A stretch of 64,000 nucleotides of DNA from Xanthobacter aminoxidans. Its GTDB lineage: Bacteria; Pseudomonadota; Alphaproteobacteria; Rhizobiales; Xanthobacteraceae. The DNA is taken from the NCBI RefSeq assembly GCF_023571765.1, contig NZ_JAMJXC010000022.1, positions 1-64,000 of the forward strand. The letters are read 5' to 3'. Position 1 is the first letter of the stretch. Each line of letters opens with the position of its first letter. Under the pieces are notes generated by a model that saw only the letters and a list, made by a program, of their open reading frames with translations, was not told where the DNA came from and searched no databases. Positions 15,625 to 24,502 of the stretch are shown here, piece by piece. The position numbers were made by a program, and so were the translations under genes.

Positions 15625-16524
15625 TCAGCCGGACGGACCGTCCCCGTCGCCATAGACCTCCCGCGTCAGTTCCAGCCAGGCGCGGGCGGCGTGGGAGAGG
15701 TAGCTGCCCTTCCGCCAGACGATGGCCATGTGCCATTCGGTGCCGGGCTCGGCGAGTTCCGACAAGCGCACCGCCGGCGTGCGGCGCTGGTAGGCGATGG
15801 TTTTGGGCAGGAAGGCGACGCCGAGGCCCGCGCCCGCAATCTCCACGATGAAGTCGATCTGCCCGCTGCGTGCGGCGATCTGCGGCGCGAAACCGTTGCG
15901 GGCGCAGGCATCCCCCAGCACCTGATTGAGCGCGAATCCGCCCTCGAACAGGATGAAGGGGAAGCCCGCGAGATCAGCCATGGTCACCTGCTCCCGACCC
16001 GCCAGAGGGTGGCTCACCGGCAAGACGGCCATCAGCGGCTCGCACCGCACGCCCTGCCCGTCGAACCCCTCCTTGGCGGGGAGCAGGGAGCCGGCCAGCT
16101 CCACCTCGCCCTCGATCAGCATTTCCTCCAGCCGCTTCGAGCCGTGCTCGGTGAGGCGGATCTCGATGCCGGGATAGCGGGAGCGGAAGACGGCGAACAA
16201 AGGCGCAAACAGCGTGCTCGCCCCAAGCGGCGGCAGGCCGAGGCGCAGGCTGCCGCGCCTGAGGCCTCTCAGATCTTCCAGCTCGGCGACGAGGCCTTCG
16301 CGCTCGGCCAGCAAGGTTAAAGCGCGGCGGTAGACGATCTCCCCCGCGGCGGTGAGCTGGCTGCGATGGCCGATGCGGTCGAGCAGGGGAACGCCGAGTT
16401 CGTCCTCCAGCTGCTTCACGGCCTTGGAAATGGTGGGTTGGGTGGCATTGAGCACTTTGGCGGCCGGCGAGAAGCCGCCCTGCCGCACCACCTCCACGAA
16501 GGCCCTGAGCGTCCGAAGTTCCAT
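15625..16524 (-). CDS. LysR-family transcriptional regulator (probable lrgAB/cidAB regulator)
   Basis: 299 residues. The N-terminal winged helix (1-60) is standard for LysR (LRTLRAFVEVVRQGGFSPAAKVLNATQPTISKAV split by the recognition helix), followed by a periplasmic-binding-protein-like effector domain. It is divergent from lrgA and lrgB homologues with 97 bases between start codons, the arrangement seen for cidR-cidAB in Gram-positive bacteria and their proteobacterial relatives. The product probably controls these two genes and itself through the inverted repeat overlapping its own start. Effector unknown. Confidence 0.9.
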   Translation of the reverse strand: MELRTLRAFVEVVRQGGFSPAAKVLNATQPTISKAVKQLEDELGVPLLDRIGHRSQLTAAGEIVYRRALTLLAEREGLVAELEDLRGLRRGSLRLGLPPLGASTLFAPLFAVFRSRYPGIEIRLTEHGSKRLEEMLIEGEVELAGSLLPAKEGFDGQGVRCEPLMAVLPVSHPLAGREQVTMADLAGFPFILFEGGFALNQVLGDACARNGFAPQIAARSGQIDFIVEIAGAGLGVAFLPKTIAYQRRTPAVRLSELAEPGTEWHMAIVWRKGSYLSHAARAWLELTREVYGDGDGPSG

Positions 16525-16539
16525 ATGATGCCTATATGG
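16521..16539. promoter_or_regulatory. Inverted repeat in the lysR-lrgA intergenic region
   Basis: CCATAT-N7-ATATGG (16521-16526 and 16534-16539) is a perfect inverted repeat containing the T-N11-A type core of LysR boxes. It overlaps the lysR start codon and lies about 83 bases upstream of lrgA, which suits autorepression and activation of lrgA. Confidence 0.55.
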
Positions 16540-16621
16540 AATGGTCTTTATGCAATCAATTCATTTTCATCATGCTGCGGTGCATACTATCTTACTGGCA
16601 TCGGCACTGGAGGTGCCAGCC

Positions 16622-17062
16622 ATGTCCCAGAATCGCTCTGCCCCCAATCACTTGCTTCGTACCGTCCGCCTCGCGCTGCATCGCAGCATGATTGCTCAAC
16701 TCGCCGTGCTCGCCGGTTTCTGGATGGCGGGAGAGGGCGTGGTGCGGCTGGTGAAGCTGCCGGTGCCGGGTGGCATCGTGGGGATGGTCGTGGTGCTGGC
16801 GCTCCTGGCGAGCGGCTGGCTGCGCCCGGCCAGCGTGCGGCGCGGGGCGTCCTGGCTGCTGGCGGAGATGCTGCTGTTCTTCGTCCCCGCCGTCATGGCC
16901 GTGCTCGACCACAAGGAGCTCATCGGCCTCGACGGACTGAAGATCGCCGCGGTGATCCTGCTCGGCACGGTCACGGTCATGGGTGGCACCGCGCTCGCCG
17001 TCGATCTGTGCTGGCGCTGGACCCAGCGTCTGTCGGGGGAGGCGCGCCATGTGGATGCATAA
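16622..17062 (+). CDS. CidA/LrgA family membrane protein
   Basis: 146 residues from ATG 16622. Four hydrophobic helices are visible after a basic N-terminus. The family signature LPVPGGIVGMVVVLALL lies near residue 45 and LLFFVPAVMAVLDH near 85. CidA/LrgA proteins are small holin-like membrane proteins that affect murein hydrolase activity and, in several bacteria, transport of pyruvate or similar by-products. The gene overlaps lrgB by 14 bases. Confidence 0.9.
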   Translation: MSQNRSAPNHLLRTVRLALHRSMIAQLAVLAGFWMAGEGVVRLVKLPVPGGIVGMVVVLALLASGWLRPASVRRGASWLLAEMLLFFVPAVMAVLDHKELIGLDGLKIAAVILLGTVTVMGGTALAVDLCWRWTQRLSGEARHVDA

Positions 17063-17744
17063 CCCCCTGTTCGCCGCACTGTTCTGGTCGGCCGTTACCA
17101 TCGGCTCGTATCTTGCGGCGCGGGCGATCGGCCGGCGCTGGCGGTTCTGGTGGACCTCGCCGCTGTTGCTCACGCCCATCGGCGTCGGTGCCGTGGCGCT
17201 CAGCCTGCACGCCGGCTACGGCGAGTACATCGCCGGCACCCGCTGGCTGCTGCTGATGATGGGGCCGGCGACGGTCGCCTTCGCCATCCCCATCTATGAG
17301 CAGCGCGCGCTCATCCGCCGCTATTGGCCGGTGCTGCTGGTCGGTGTCGCGGTGGGGAGCACCCTGGCCATGGGGACGGCGCTGGCCCTCGCGCATCTTC
17401 TGGGACTGAGCGATTCCATCGGCCTCAGCCTGATGCCGCGCTCCACCTCCACCCCCTTCGCCATGGTGGTCTCCGGCGACATCGGCGGCGTGCCCGACCT
17501 CACCGCCGTGTTCGTCATCCTCACCGGCATCTGCGGTGCGGCCTTGGGCGAGGTGGTTCTGAAGGTGATGCCGCTGCGCTCCTCGCTGGCCCGCGGCGCC
17601 CTGTTCGGCATGGGCGCCCACGGTGCCGGCGTCGCCCGGGCACACCAGATCGGCGGGGAGGAAGGCTCCATCGCCGGTCTCGTGATGGTGCTGGCGGGCC
17701 TCTTCAACGTGATGATCGCGCCGCTCGTCGCGGCGCTGGTCTAG
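17049..17744 (+). CDS. LrgB family membrane protein (CidB/LrgB)
   Basis: 231 residues from ATG 17049. About seven or more hydrophobic segments. Signatures of the family: [26 protein letters not shown] (about residue 78), [20 protein letters not shown] and [16 protein letters not shown] near the end. Works with the LrgA-type partner encoded just upstream; together they may form an export or uptake system for small acids and influence autolysis. Its stop overlaps that of the convergent ctaA by four bases. Confidence 0.92.
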   Translation: MWMHNPLFAALFWSAVTIGSYLAARAIGRRWRFWWTSPLLLTPIGVGAVALSLHAGYGEYIAGTRWLLLMMGPATVAFAIPIYEQRALIRRYWPVLLVGVAVGSTLAMGTALALAHLLGLSDSIGLSLMPRSTSTPFAMVVSGDIGGVPDLTAVFVILTGICGAALGEVVLKVMPLRSSLARGALFGMGAHGAGVARAHQIGGEEGSIAGLVMVLAGLFNVMIAPLVAALV

Positions 17745-18823
17745 GCGGCGGCGGTCACGGCCTTCGCGGCCTCGGGCGCACCGAGGCCGCTCACATGCAC
17801 CACGGCGAAGATCAGGACGATGGTCGCCCCGAACTGATGCGCCAAAGCGATATCGATGGGCACCTGATGGATCAGCGTCAGGATGCCCAGCGTCGCCTGC
17901 GCGGTCACCAGCGCGAACAGAATCCACGCTCGCTTCGCCGCCCGCCCACCATCCCGCATGGCATCGAGCGCGTGGACGAGCGCCAGCGCCCAGAGGGCGT
18001 AGGCCACCATGCGGTGATCGAATTGCACCGTCAGCGCATTCTCGAACAGGTTGCGCCAGAACGGCGACATGGCGCCGAGCTGTTCGGCGGCGGGGATGAA
18101 GTGGCCGTCCATGAGGGGCCAGGTGTTGTAGGCCATGCCGGCATCAAGCCCGGCCACCAGTCCGCCGGCGAAGATCTGCACCAGCACGAGGGCCACCAGC
18201 ACGCGCGCCGTCAGCCGCGCGCGGCCCGTCACCGCCTGCCGCGCCTCGCCGGAGAGCGATCGCGCGACGGCGACGATGGCGGCGAGGATGATGCAGGCGA
18301 GGGTCAGATGAACCGCGAGGCGATACTGGCTGACAGAGACCCGCTCCGTGAGCCCCGACGCCACCATCCACCAGCCGACGACACCCTGCAGCCCGCCGAG
18401 GGCGAACAGCCCGAGGCACTTCACCAGCAGTGATCCGCGCAGCACGCCGCGGAAGGCGAAATAGAGGAAGGGCAGGAAGAAGGCGAAGCCGATGACCCGG
18501 CCGAGCAGCCGGTGGCCCCATTCCCACCAATAGATGCGCTTGAACGCCTCCAGCCCCATGCCCTTGTTGAGGATTTCGTACTGGGGAATGGCCTTGTAGC
18601 GGTCGAATTCCGCCTGCCAGTCGCCCTGCGACATGGGGGGCAGGGCGCCGGTGACAGGCTTCCACTCGGTGATGGAGAGGCCGGATTCGGTGAGGCGCGT
18701 CGCGCCGCCCACGACGACCATGGCCACGATCAGCGCTGCGACGAAATAGAGCCAGATGCGGACGGCCTTGATCCCGGGGCGGGGGCGGTCGGCGATCAGG
18801 GGTGCGGCTTCGGCGTGCGACAT
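17741..18823 (-). CDS. ctaA: Heme A synthase (COX15/CtaA)
   Basis: 360 residues. It oxidises the C8 methyl of heme O to give heme A for aa3-type cytochrome oxidase. About eight transmembrane helices are present. Key motifs of the proteobacterial COX15 type: [13 protein letters not shown] near residue 40, [15 protein letters not shown] near 100 with the haem-ligand histidine, [17 protein letters not shown] and the second-half histidines in [13 protein letters not shown] and [17 protein letters not shown]. No other oxidase assembly gene is adjacent. Confidence 0.95.
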   Translation of the reverse strand: MSHAEAAPLIADRPRPGIKAVRIWLYFVAALIVAMVVVGGATRLTESGLSITEWKPVTGALPPMSQGDWQAEFDRYKAIPQYEILNKGMGLEAFKRIYWWEWGHRLLGRVIGFAFFLPFLYFAFRGVLRGSLLVKCLGLFALGGLQGVVGWWMVASGLTERVSVSQYRLAVHLTLACIILAAIVAVARSLSGEARQAVTGRARLTARVLVALVLVQIFAGGLVAGLDAGMAYNTWPLMDGHFIPAAEQLGAMSPFWRNLFENALTVQFDHRMVAYALWALALVHALDAMRDGGRAAKRAWILFALVTAQATLGILTLIHQVPIDIALAHQFGATIVLIFAVVHVSGLGAPEAAKAVTAAA

Positions 18824-18967
18824 GTGTTTTCGGCTCCGCGTGCGCGGTCTTGCTGCGTGGCCCCCCGGATCGATCCGTTATAGAGAGCCTGTGTGCCGCG
18901 CAAGGGAGCGGGTGCCGCATACCGCTTCGGCACGCAGGCCCTCCTCGTAGCCAGGGAGTGATCGCGA

Positions 18968-19177
18968 ATGCCCCAACGCCTGCGCAAGCTTATCGGTACG
19001 GTCCTGATGCTGGTGCTGGTCGTCGTCTGGGCGCTGATGGCCATGGCGTTGGCACAGGGGCGGGTGACCGAGCTGCACTGGGCGCTTCAGACCGTCTGCT
19101 ACGTGCTTCTGGGAAGCCTGTGGGTTCTCCCGGCGGCTCTCATCATTCGCTGGATGGAGCGTCCGGATAAAAAATGA
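18968..19177 (+). CDS. DUF2842 family small membrane protein
   Basis: 69 residues from ATG 18968. A basic N-terminus (MPQRLRKLIGT) is followed by two transmembrane helices and a short charged tail (RWMERPDKK). The RLRKLIGT start and two-helix layout are those of DUF2842, a family restricted to alphaproteobacteria. Function unknown. It is divergent from ctaA, which is a common position for it. Confidence 0.85.
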   Translation: MPQRLRKLIGTVLMLVLVVVWALMAMALAQGRVTELHWALQTVCYVLLGSLWVLPAALIIRWMERPDKK

Positions 19178-19249
19178 GGCGACACAGTCTCTTGCGCCCG
19201 TTTCTTTAGGCTTCAGGCGAGCATTCACCCCACTTGGTTGAGGGCGAAA

Positions 19250-19279
19250 CGCAAAAAGGCCCGGCTGGGCCGGGCCTCT
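19250..19279 (-). terminator. Rho-independent terminator for the minus-strand Wzc-like gene
   Basis: Read on the minus strand, the stem GGCCCGGC / GCCGGGCC is followed by TTTTTGC. It stands 25 bases past the stop of the Wzc-like gene. Confidence 0.75.
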
Positions 19280-19302
19280 GTCGCGCGATAGCGAAGGGTG
19301 GA

Positions 19303-20772
19303 TCAGGCCGCGCCAGCGAGCCGTTCGGGCATTTGCGGCGGCTCGATATCCTGGGCGTCAAGGGAAGGCACGGCGAGGTGATCCTCGCTCTCCGGCGCCT
19401 CTTCCACGGTCCGGCCGGAGGCGAGGCAGAGCATCACCACCCGACCGAATTTCTTCTCCGCGAGGGCGTCGAAGGTTTCGACGGCGGCCGTCGGCGGTGC
19501 ATCATCCGCATTCAGGCAGACAACGAGGGGATCAAGGCCGGCGATGCGTCGCCCGCCGCGGGCCGCCGACAGGCTGGGGGCGGCGACCACCACATAGTCA
19601 TAAGTCCGCTTGAGAGCTTCCAGCACCAGGGCCAGCCGTTCCGCGCCCACCACGGCAGAGCCGGAGAGCACGTCCCGGCCGGGCGGGATCACATGGGCCC
19701 GGGAGCGGGCGTCCCGATGGATGGTCTCGCCGAAGCCAGCGACGCCGAACAGGAGTTCGCTCATGCCCGGCGCCCATGGGTCGGACACGAGGGCGGCGAG
19801 GCTCTCGGCGCTGCCATCCAACGCCACCAGAGCCACCCCGGCATCCTCCGACAGGCGACGGGCCAGGGAGACGGCGCAGGTGGCGGAGGCCTCGGGCAGG
19901 TCGTCGGAGGTGAGCAGAATCAGGCGCGTCGACCCGCGCGAGGTTGCGAGATGGGCGGCGAGGCGCGCGACCGCTGCATCCGCATCGAGGCCGGCGCCTT
20001 CCGGGCCACCGATCCAGGTGATGCGGTGGCTGTCATTGAGCTCGACCGGAAGGACGGCGCCATCCACCATGCCTTCGGCTTCCGCCGGGCGGTTCACGGT
20101 GCGTCGCGCAATGACCAGCAAGGCAGCGACGGCCGCGAGCAACCCGAGGGCGAGCGGGCCGGGCGGCTGGGGCACGAAGGCGGCACGCCCGGCCTCGCCC
20201 CGGCGTGCCGCCGGCAGCAGGGAGGGCTCCTCCTGCGTCTCGCGCGTGGCGCGATCGAGGGAGAGGAAGGCGGAGACGTAGGCATCGGCCGCCCGCACGG
20301 CGAGGCCAGGCGTTGCCGCGGTGACGGTAAGGCGCAACGCGCGCCCGCCCTGGGCCGGCGACACCTCCAGATTTTCCATGAGGCGCCACGCGGCGGCGAC
20401 GCTCTCGGAGCGTCCTTCGGTGCCAGCGCGGGTGATGCCCAGCCATCCGGTCAGGCCCCCGGCGGCGATGCGGCGCACGTCATCATCCGGCAGTTGGCGC
20501 ACGGCGTCATAGGCCAATTCCCGCGAGCCCAGCATCTGCGCCACGCCGCGCATGGCGCCGGCGGGCGGCTGGGTGCCCACCTCGAACGCGAGGGTGGTGG
20601 TGGCGGAGAAGCGCAGCGGCAGGAAGCTGGCGAGTGCAATGAGGGCGAAGACGATCCACGCGGCCTGCCAGATGCCCGGGCGCCACGCCAGCCGCGCACG
20701 CCGAAGCCCGACATCGGGCCCCGCCGTGTCGGTCTGCGTCATTCCAAGGTGCGTCGTCTCCAGATGAGACAT
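19303..20772 (-). CDS. Wzc/ExoP-like polysaccharide chain-length protein with degenerate ATPase domain
   Basis: 489 residues. The N-terminal half has a membrane helix (about 35-53), an extracytoplasmic domain of about 130 residues and a second helix (PLALGLLAAVAALLVIA, about residue 205), as in Wzz/Wzc proteins but shorter. The C-terminal half has the layout of a BY-kinase/MinD-like domain (YDYVVVAAPSLSAARGG as the Walker B-like stretch). The place of the Walker A motif reads LTSDDLPEASATCAVSLARR with no GK[ST], so ATP binding is doubtful. No C-terminal tyrosine cluster is present. It stands alone without other exopolysaccharide genes, so its role is open. Confidence 0.7.
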   Translation of the reverse strand: MSHLETTHLGMTQTDTAGPDVGLRRARLAWRPGIWQAAWIVFALIALASFLPLRFSATTTLAFEVGTQPPAGAMRGVAQMLGSRELAYDAVRQLPDDDVRRIAAGGLTGWLGITRAGTEGRSESVAAAWRLMENLEVSPAQGGRALRLTVTAATPGLAVRAADAYVSAFLSLDRATRETQEEPSLLPAARRGEAGRAAFVPQPPGPLALGLLAAVAALLVIARRTVNRPAEAEGMVDGAVLPVELNDSHRITWIGGPEGAGLDADAAVARLAAHLATSRGSTRLILLTSDDLPEASATCAVSLARRLSEDAGVALVALDGSAESLAALVSDPWAPGMSELLFGVAGFGETIHRDARSRAHVIPPGRDVLSGSAVVGAERLALVLEALKRTYDYVVVAAPSLSAARGGRRIAGLDPLVVCLNADDAPPTAAVETFDALAEKKFGRVVMLCLASGRTVEEAPESEDHLAVPSLDAQDIEPPQMPERLAGAA

Positions 20773-20855
20773 GCGCGGCCCTCCCGCGACTCGGACGCAA
20801 GACGCGCCAGTCTCACCCAGAGAGCCAGATCATGGTTTATGGAGTGTAAACGGGG

Positions 20856-21680
20856 CTACCTGTCTTCCCACACGGCTGCACGCTTTGCGAGGACCGCCGA
20901 GATGCCCTCGTCCGCATCGCGCGCCAGCATGTTCTCCGCCATGACGCGGGAGGCGTAGGCATAGGCGTCGTCGAGGCCCAGCTCGACCTGCGCGTAGAAG
21001 GCGGCCTTGCCGAGCTTCACCGGCACCTGCGACTTGTCCGCGATCTTGCGGGCGAGGGCCTGCGCCGTCGCCAGTGCCTCGCCGGCCGGCACGACGCGGT
21101 TGACGAGGCCCATGCGCAAGGCGTCGTCCGCCTCGGTCCAGTCGCCGAGCAGAAGCATCTCCATGGCGTGCTTGCGCGAGAGGTTGCGCGAGAGCGCCAC
21201 CATGGGCGTGTGGCAGAACAGGCCGATATTGACGCCCGGCGTGCAGAAGCGCGCCTTGTCTCCGGCGACCGCGAGGTCGCAGCTCGCCACCAGCTGGCAA
21301 CCGGCGGCCGTCGCCATGCCCTCGACCGCCGCGATCACCGGCTGGGGCAGGCGGACGATGGCCGTCATCAGCGTGGCGCAGCGCTTCAGCACATCCTCGA
21401 AATAGGCGCGGCCGCGGTCCGGGTCGGAGCGATGGGACTGGATCTCCTTCAGATCATGCCCTGCGGAATAGACCGGCCCTTCCGCCGCCAGCACCACGGC
21501 GCGCGCGGAGGAATCCGCCGCCACCTCAGCCAGCGCCGCCGTGAGCGCCGCCATCATCGCCTCGGACAGGGAATTGCGCTGTGCCGGCCGCGACAGGGTG
21601 AGCGTCACCACGCCCGCATCGTCGGAGCGGGAGACCGGGGCGGGGAGCGGGGCGTTCACGGCGGCGGCAGTTGCGGGCAC
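20856..21680 (-). CDS. Enoyl-CoA hydratase/isomerase family protein
   Basis: 274 residues of the crotonase fold. Oxyanion-hole segments are SAGHDLKEI (about residue 92) and GMATAAGCQLVASCDLAVA (about 120). The overall sequence resembles the ECHDC3-like branch, where TPGVNIGLFCHTPMVALSR follows. The two catalytic glutamates of true hydratases are not both obvious: the second position region reads NIGLFCHTP. So the substrate and exact reaction remain uncertain. It is divergent from a thioesterase, which also acts on acyl-CoA. Confidence 0.85.
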   Translation of the reverse strand: MPATAAAVNAPLPAPVSRSDDAGVVTLTLSRPAQRNSLSEAMMAALTAALAEVAADSSARAVVLAAEGPVYSAGHDLKEIQSHRSDPDRGRAYFEDVLKRCATLMTAIVRLPQPVIAAVEGMATAAGCQLVASCDLAVAGDKARFCTPGVNIGLFCHTPMVALSRNLSRKHAMEMLLLGDWTEADDALRMGLVNRVVPAGEALATAQALARKIADKSQVPVKLGKAAFYAQVELGLDDAYAYASRVMAENMLARDADEGISAVLAKRAAVWEDR

Positions 21681-21770
21681 GGTATTTCCCTTGGTGTTTC
21701 CGGATTTGACGTTCCGGCCGCTATCCTATTCACAAGCGTCGGCCGGCGCGAGCCGGGGCAGGGAAGGGGA

Positions 21771-22226
21771 ATGGACGGGATGACTGCGGCGCGCGATGCG
21801 GTGATGACGGTGAAGGATCTGGAGACCTTCCTCGCGGCCGAGTTCCCGCAAGCCTTCGGCCCGGGCCGAGCGCACCATGTGGAGCGCGTGGGCCTGAAGA
21901 CCGCGACGGTGCGGCTGGATGCCGACGAGAGCCATCTGCGGCCGGGCGGCACCATTTCCGGTCCGGCCATGATGGCGCTGGCGGATGTGGCGGTCTATGT
22001 GGCGCTCCTGGCGCAGATCGGGCCCGTCGCGCTCGCGGTCACGACGAATCTCTCCATCAACTTCCTGCGCAAGCCGGCCCCGGGCCCGCTCTTCGGTGAT
22101 GCGCGCATCATCAAGCTGGGCAAGCGTCTCGCGGTTGGGGAGGTAGGCATTCGGGGGCCGGGGGACGACGAACTGGTCGCTCACTGCGTCGCCACCTATT
22201 CGATCCCGGATCGGCCGAAGGCCTGA
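21771..22226 (+). CDS. PaaI-family acyl-CoA thioesterase
   Basis: 151 residues from ATG 21771 behind GGGAAGGGGA. Hotdog fold of the 4HBT/PaaI type: HLRPGGTISGPAMMALADVAVYVAL near residue 60, where the Asp of ALADVA is the expected catalytic residue, then TTNLSINFLRKPAPGPL. It hydrolyses acyl- or aroyl-CoA esters; specificity cannot be read from sequence. A small hairpin and T run follow it. Confidence 0.88.
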   Translation: MDGMTAARDAVMTVKDLETFLAAEFPQAFGPGRAHHVERVGLKTATVRLDADESHLRPGGTISGPAMMALADVAVYVALLAQIGPVALAVTTNLSINFLRKPAPGPLFGDARIIKLGKRLAVGEVGIRGPGDDELVAHCVATYSIPDRPKA

Positions 22227-22260
22227 TCGACGCCAAGGCAATGCGAAAACGCGGGAATTT

Positions 22261-22286
22261 TGATGGTGCTATTACACCATTTTTAT
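22261..22286 (+). terminator. Weak Rho-independent terminator after the thioesterase gene
   Basis: ATGGTG-CTATTA-CACCAT is a 6-bp stem followed by TTTTTAT, 37 bases after the stop codon. Confidence 0.6.
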
Positions 22287-22326
22287 AACTGTTTGTTTTT
22301 GCGTATGTTTTGGCGTCCCGAATGCG

Positions 22327-22355
22327 TTGACGTGCGCGCTGTGCTCCTCTAGAAG
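22327..22355 (+). promoter_or_regulatory. Putative sigma-70 promoter of rplM-rpsI
   Basis: TTGACG (22327-22332) is separated by 17 bases from TAGAAG (22350-22355), 70 bases upstream of the rplM start. The -35 is the alphaproteobacterial consensus; the -10 is weak. Confidence 0.5.
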
Positions 22356-22424
22356 CACCCCATCGTCGGACGCCGTTCGGTCCTCATGGGCTGGGCCGTC
22401 CGACTTCTCATTCGGAATGATCCC

Positions 22425-22886
22425 ATGACGACGTATTCGGCCAAGCCCGCCGAAATCGAGAAGAAGTGGGTGGTGATCGACGCCAGCGGCCTTGTTGTCG
22501 GCCGGCTCGCGACCATCATCGCCATGCGCCTGAAGGGCAAGCACCTGCCCATCTACACCCCCCACGTGGATTGCGGCGACAACGTCGTCGTGGTCAACGC
22601 CGAGAAGGCGGTGTTCACGGGCCGCAAGAAGGACCAGAAGGTCTACTACCATCACACCGGCTATGCGGGCGGCATCAAGGAACGCACCGCGAAGTTCATT
22701 CTCGAGGGCCGCTTCCCGGAGCGCGTCATCGAGAAGGCGGTGGAGCGCATGCTCGCCCGCGGCCCGCTCGGCCGCAAGATCATGGGCAACCTGCGCGTCT
22801 ACAAGGGCCCTGCCCACCCGCACGAGGCCCAGCAGCCGGTCGCCCTCGACGTGGCGGCTCTCAACCGCAAGAACGTGAGGAACTGA
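22425..22886 (+). CDS. rplM: 50S ribosomal protein L13
   Basis: 153 residues from ATG 22425; the family begins [15 protein letters not shown], which excludes the earlier ATG at 22386. Core signatures: [51 protein letters not shown] and [20 protein letters not shown]. It is an early-assembling 23S rRNA-binding protein. rpsI follows after one base. Confidence 0.97.
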   Translation: MTTYSAKPAEIEKKWVVIDASGLVVGRLATIIAMRLKGKHLPIYTPHVDCGDNVVVVNAEKAVFTGRKKDQKVYYHHTGYAGGIKERTAKFILEGRFPERVIEKAVERMLARGPLGRKIMGNLRVYKGPAHPHEAQQPVALDVAALNRKNVRN

Positions 22887-22887
22887 C

Positions 22888-23367
22888 ATGGCCGAGGTTC
22901 TCCAGTCCCTCGACGCTCTCGGCGCAGTGACCGTCTCGGCCCAGCCCGAAGCCCCCGTTCATGTCCAGAAGCTGGACAAGTTCGGCCGCGCCTATGCCAC
23001 CGGCAAGCGCAAGGACGCCGTGGCCCGCGTGTGGGTTCGCCCCGGCACCGGCAAGATCACCGTCAATGACCGGGACATCGAGGTGTACTTCGCCCGTCCC
23101 GTGCTGCGCCTGATGATCAACCAGCCGTTCCAGGTTGCCGCCCGCGAAGGCCAGTACGACGTGGTCGCCACCGTTTCCGGCGGCGGTCTGTCCGGCCAGG
23201 CCGGCGCGCTGCGTCACGGCCTCTCCAAGGCGCTCACCTATTACGAGCCCGAGCTGCGCAGCCCCCTCAAGAAGGGCGGCTTCCTGACCCGCGACAGCCG
23301 CGTGGTCGAGCGCAAGAAGTACGGCCGCGCCAAGGCCCGCCGTTCGTTCCAGTTCTCGAAGCGCTGA
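22888..23367 (+). CDS. rpsI: 30S ribosomal protein S9
   Basis: 159 residues. An N-terminal extension of about 35 residues typical of alphaproteobacteria precedes the core ([21 protein letters not shown]). The C-terminus ends [17 protein letters not shown], the basic tail that reaches the P-site tRNA. It forms an operon with rplM, as in almost all bacteria. A strong terminator follows. Confidence 0.97.
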   Translation: MAEVLQSLDALGAVTVSAQPEAPVHVQKLDKFGRAYATGKRKDAVARVWVRPGTGKITVNDRDIEVYFARPVLRLMINQPFQVAAREGQYDVVATVSGGGLSGQAGALRHGLSKALTYYEPELRSPLKKGGFLTRDSRVVERKKYGRAKARRSFQFSKR

Positions 23368-23398
23368 TCGCTTCGGTTCACGGTTCGAGGATTTTCGA

Positions 23399-23433
23399 GA
23401 GCGGCGGGGCCAGTCCCCGCCGCTTTCTTTTTG
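23399..23433 (+). terminator. Rho-independent terminator after rpsI
   Basis: AGCGGCGGGG / CCCCGCCGCT is a 10-bp stem with a CCAGT loop followed by TTCTTTTT. It lies between rpsI and the convergent cupin gene. Confidence 0.9.
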
Positions 23434-23454
23434 GCTTCTCCGCTCCCCCGGCGT

Positions 23455-23805
23455 TCAGTCGAACCACTCGTCCTCCGGGTCGAAGGCGGGGATCGGGATG
23501 TTCAGGATGCGCATGCGGCCGATGGCGCGATGCCGGCAGCCCGGCTTGATGAAGATGGACGTGAGCGGCGAGACCGGCACGCGCTCGCCGTCGAGCTCCA
23601 TCTCTCCTTCGCCTTCGAGGATCACGTAAATCTCGGTCATGTGCTTGTGGTAGTGCACCCGCGCATCCTCGGTGATGTCGGTGAGATGCACGGTCGCCAG
23701 CTTGTTGTCGTCCGTCGCGAACGCGCGGCGTGCGAAACCGCAGGGGCAGGGCACGGCCGGCATCTCATCGAGACGCGAGATCATGTAGTTGGGCCCGGCG
23801 GTCAT
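23455..23805 (-). CDS. Cupin-domain protein
   Basis: 116 residues from the ATG at 23805, preceded by GGGA. Single cupin barrel: motif 1 is HYHKHMTEIYVILEGEGEM (His, His and Glu metal ligands) and motif 2 is IKPGCRHRAIG with the second-strand histidine. The N-terminal part has a CPCG pair. Substrate unknown; small cupins of this type include isomerases, dioxygenases and sensors. Confidence 0.85.
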   Translation of the reverse strand: MTAGPNYMISRLDEMPAVPCPCGFARRAFATDDNKLATVHLTDITEDARVHYHKHMTEIYVILEGEGEMELDGERVPVSPLTSIFIKPGCRHRAIGRMRILNIPIPAFDPEDEWFD

Positions 23806-23936
23806 GGGCGGCTCCCTGAAGCACATGCCGTGCGGCTCGACGTGCCGCCGGAAGCTGCCGATGCAGCCTTCTGCCTCAGGGATACGTGGCGCCGTCCCTC
23901 ATCGTCAAACCCGGCGGCGGACGAGCCGCTCTGGCC

Positions 23937-23972
23937 CCGGAAACGCAAATGGCCGGGTTGAGGCCCGGCCAT
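23937..23972 (-). terminator. Putative terminator of the small exported protein gene
   Basis: ATGGCCGGG / CCCGGCCAT is a 9-bp stem; on the minus strand it is followed by TTGCGTTT. It lies 24 bases after the stop codon. Confidence 0.6.
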
Positions 23973-23995
23973 CGTCTCAAAAATCGCGATCCGTG

Positions 23996-24328
23996 TCAGA
24001 AGCTCGGCGTGTCGCCATCCAGCGGGCTCCACTGACCATTGTTGGTCGGGTCGCCGGGAGGGCCGGAGCCGTATCCGCCGGTCAGGTCGGGCGGGAACAC
24101 GTAGTCTTCGTTGCGGTCGTCGCCGATCTTGACGTCCGGACGAATGGCGGGGCCGGGGCCGGGATCGAGATAATTGCCCTGGGGGATGACAGGCAGCTGG
24201 ATGACGCGGGGCGTCACCACGATGCGCTGCTGGGAGCTCTGAGCCACCGCCTGGACGCCGGCCATGGCGATGAGCGCGAGCAATACGCCGCCCGCCAGCC
24301 CATTCGTCCCCAAGCTCATCTCTGCCAT
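23996..24328 (-). CDS. Small exported protein of unknown function
   Basis: 110 residues from the ATG at 24328. A signal peptide is clear (hydrophobic GGVLLALIAMAGV, cleavage near AVA-QS). The mature part is Pro/Gly/Asp-rich with PVIPQGNYLDPGPGP and no predicted helix or cysteine. Not recognised; probably periplasmic. It is divergent from the next gene, a second exported protein. Confidence 0.65.
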   Translation of the reverse strand: MAEMSLGTNGLAGGVLLALIAMAGVQAVAQSSQQRIVVTPRVIQLPVIPQGNYLDPGPGPAIRPDVKIGDDRNEDYVFPPDLTGGYGSGPPGDPTNNGQWSPLDGDTPSF

Positions 24329-24502
24329 TGCAGCGCCCCGCATCGGCCGGACCCCAAAATCTCCCGGCTGCCGCCTTGAAGCATGTTCGAGGCGGCGTGT
24401 GAAGGGGCTCGATCGGCGCTCGTGGCGCGCAAGGTCCGGCACCCGGTCACATGGCGAAGGCGGGTGGACTCGGCTAGCGTCGCCGTATTGGGAGAGGCAG
24501 TG

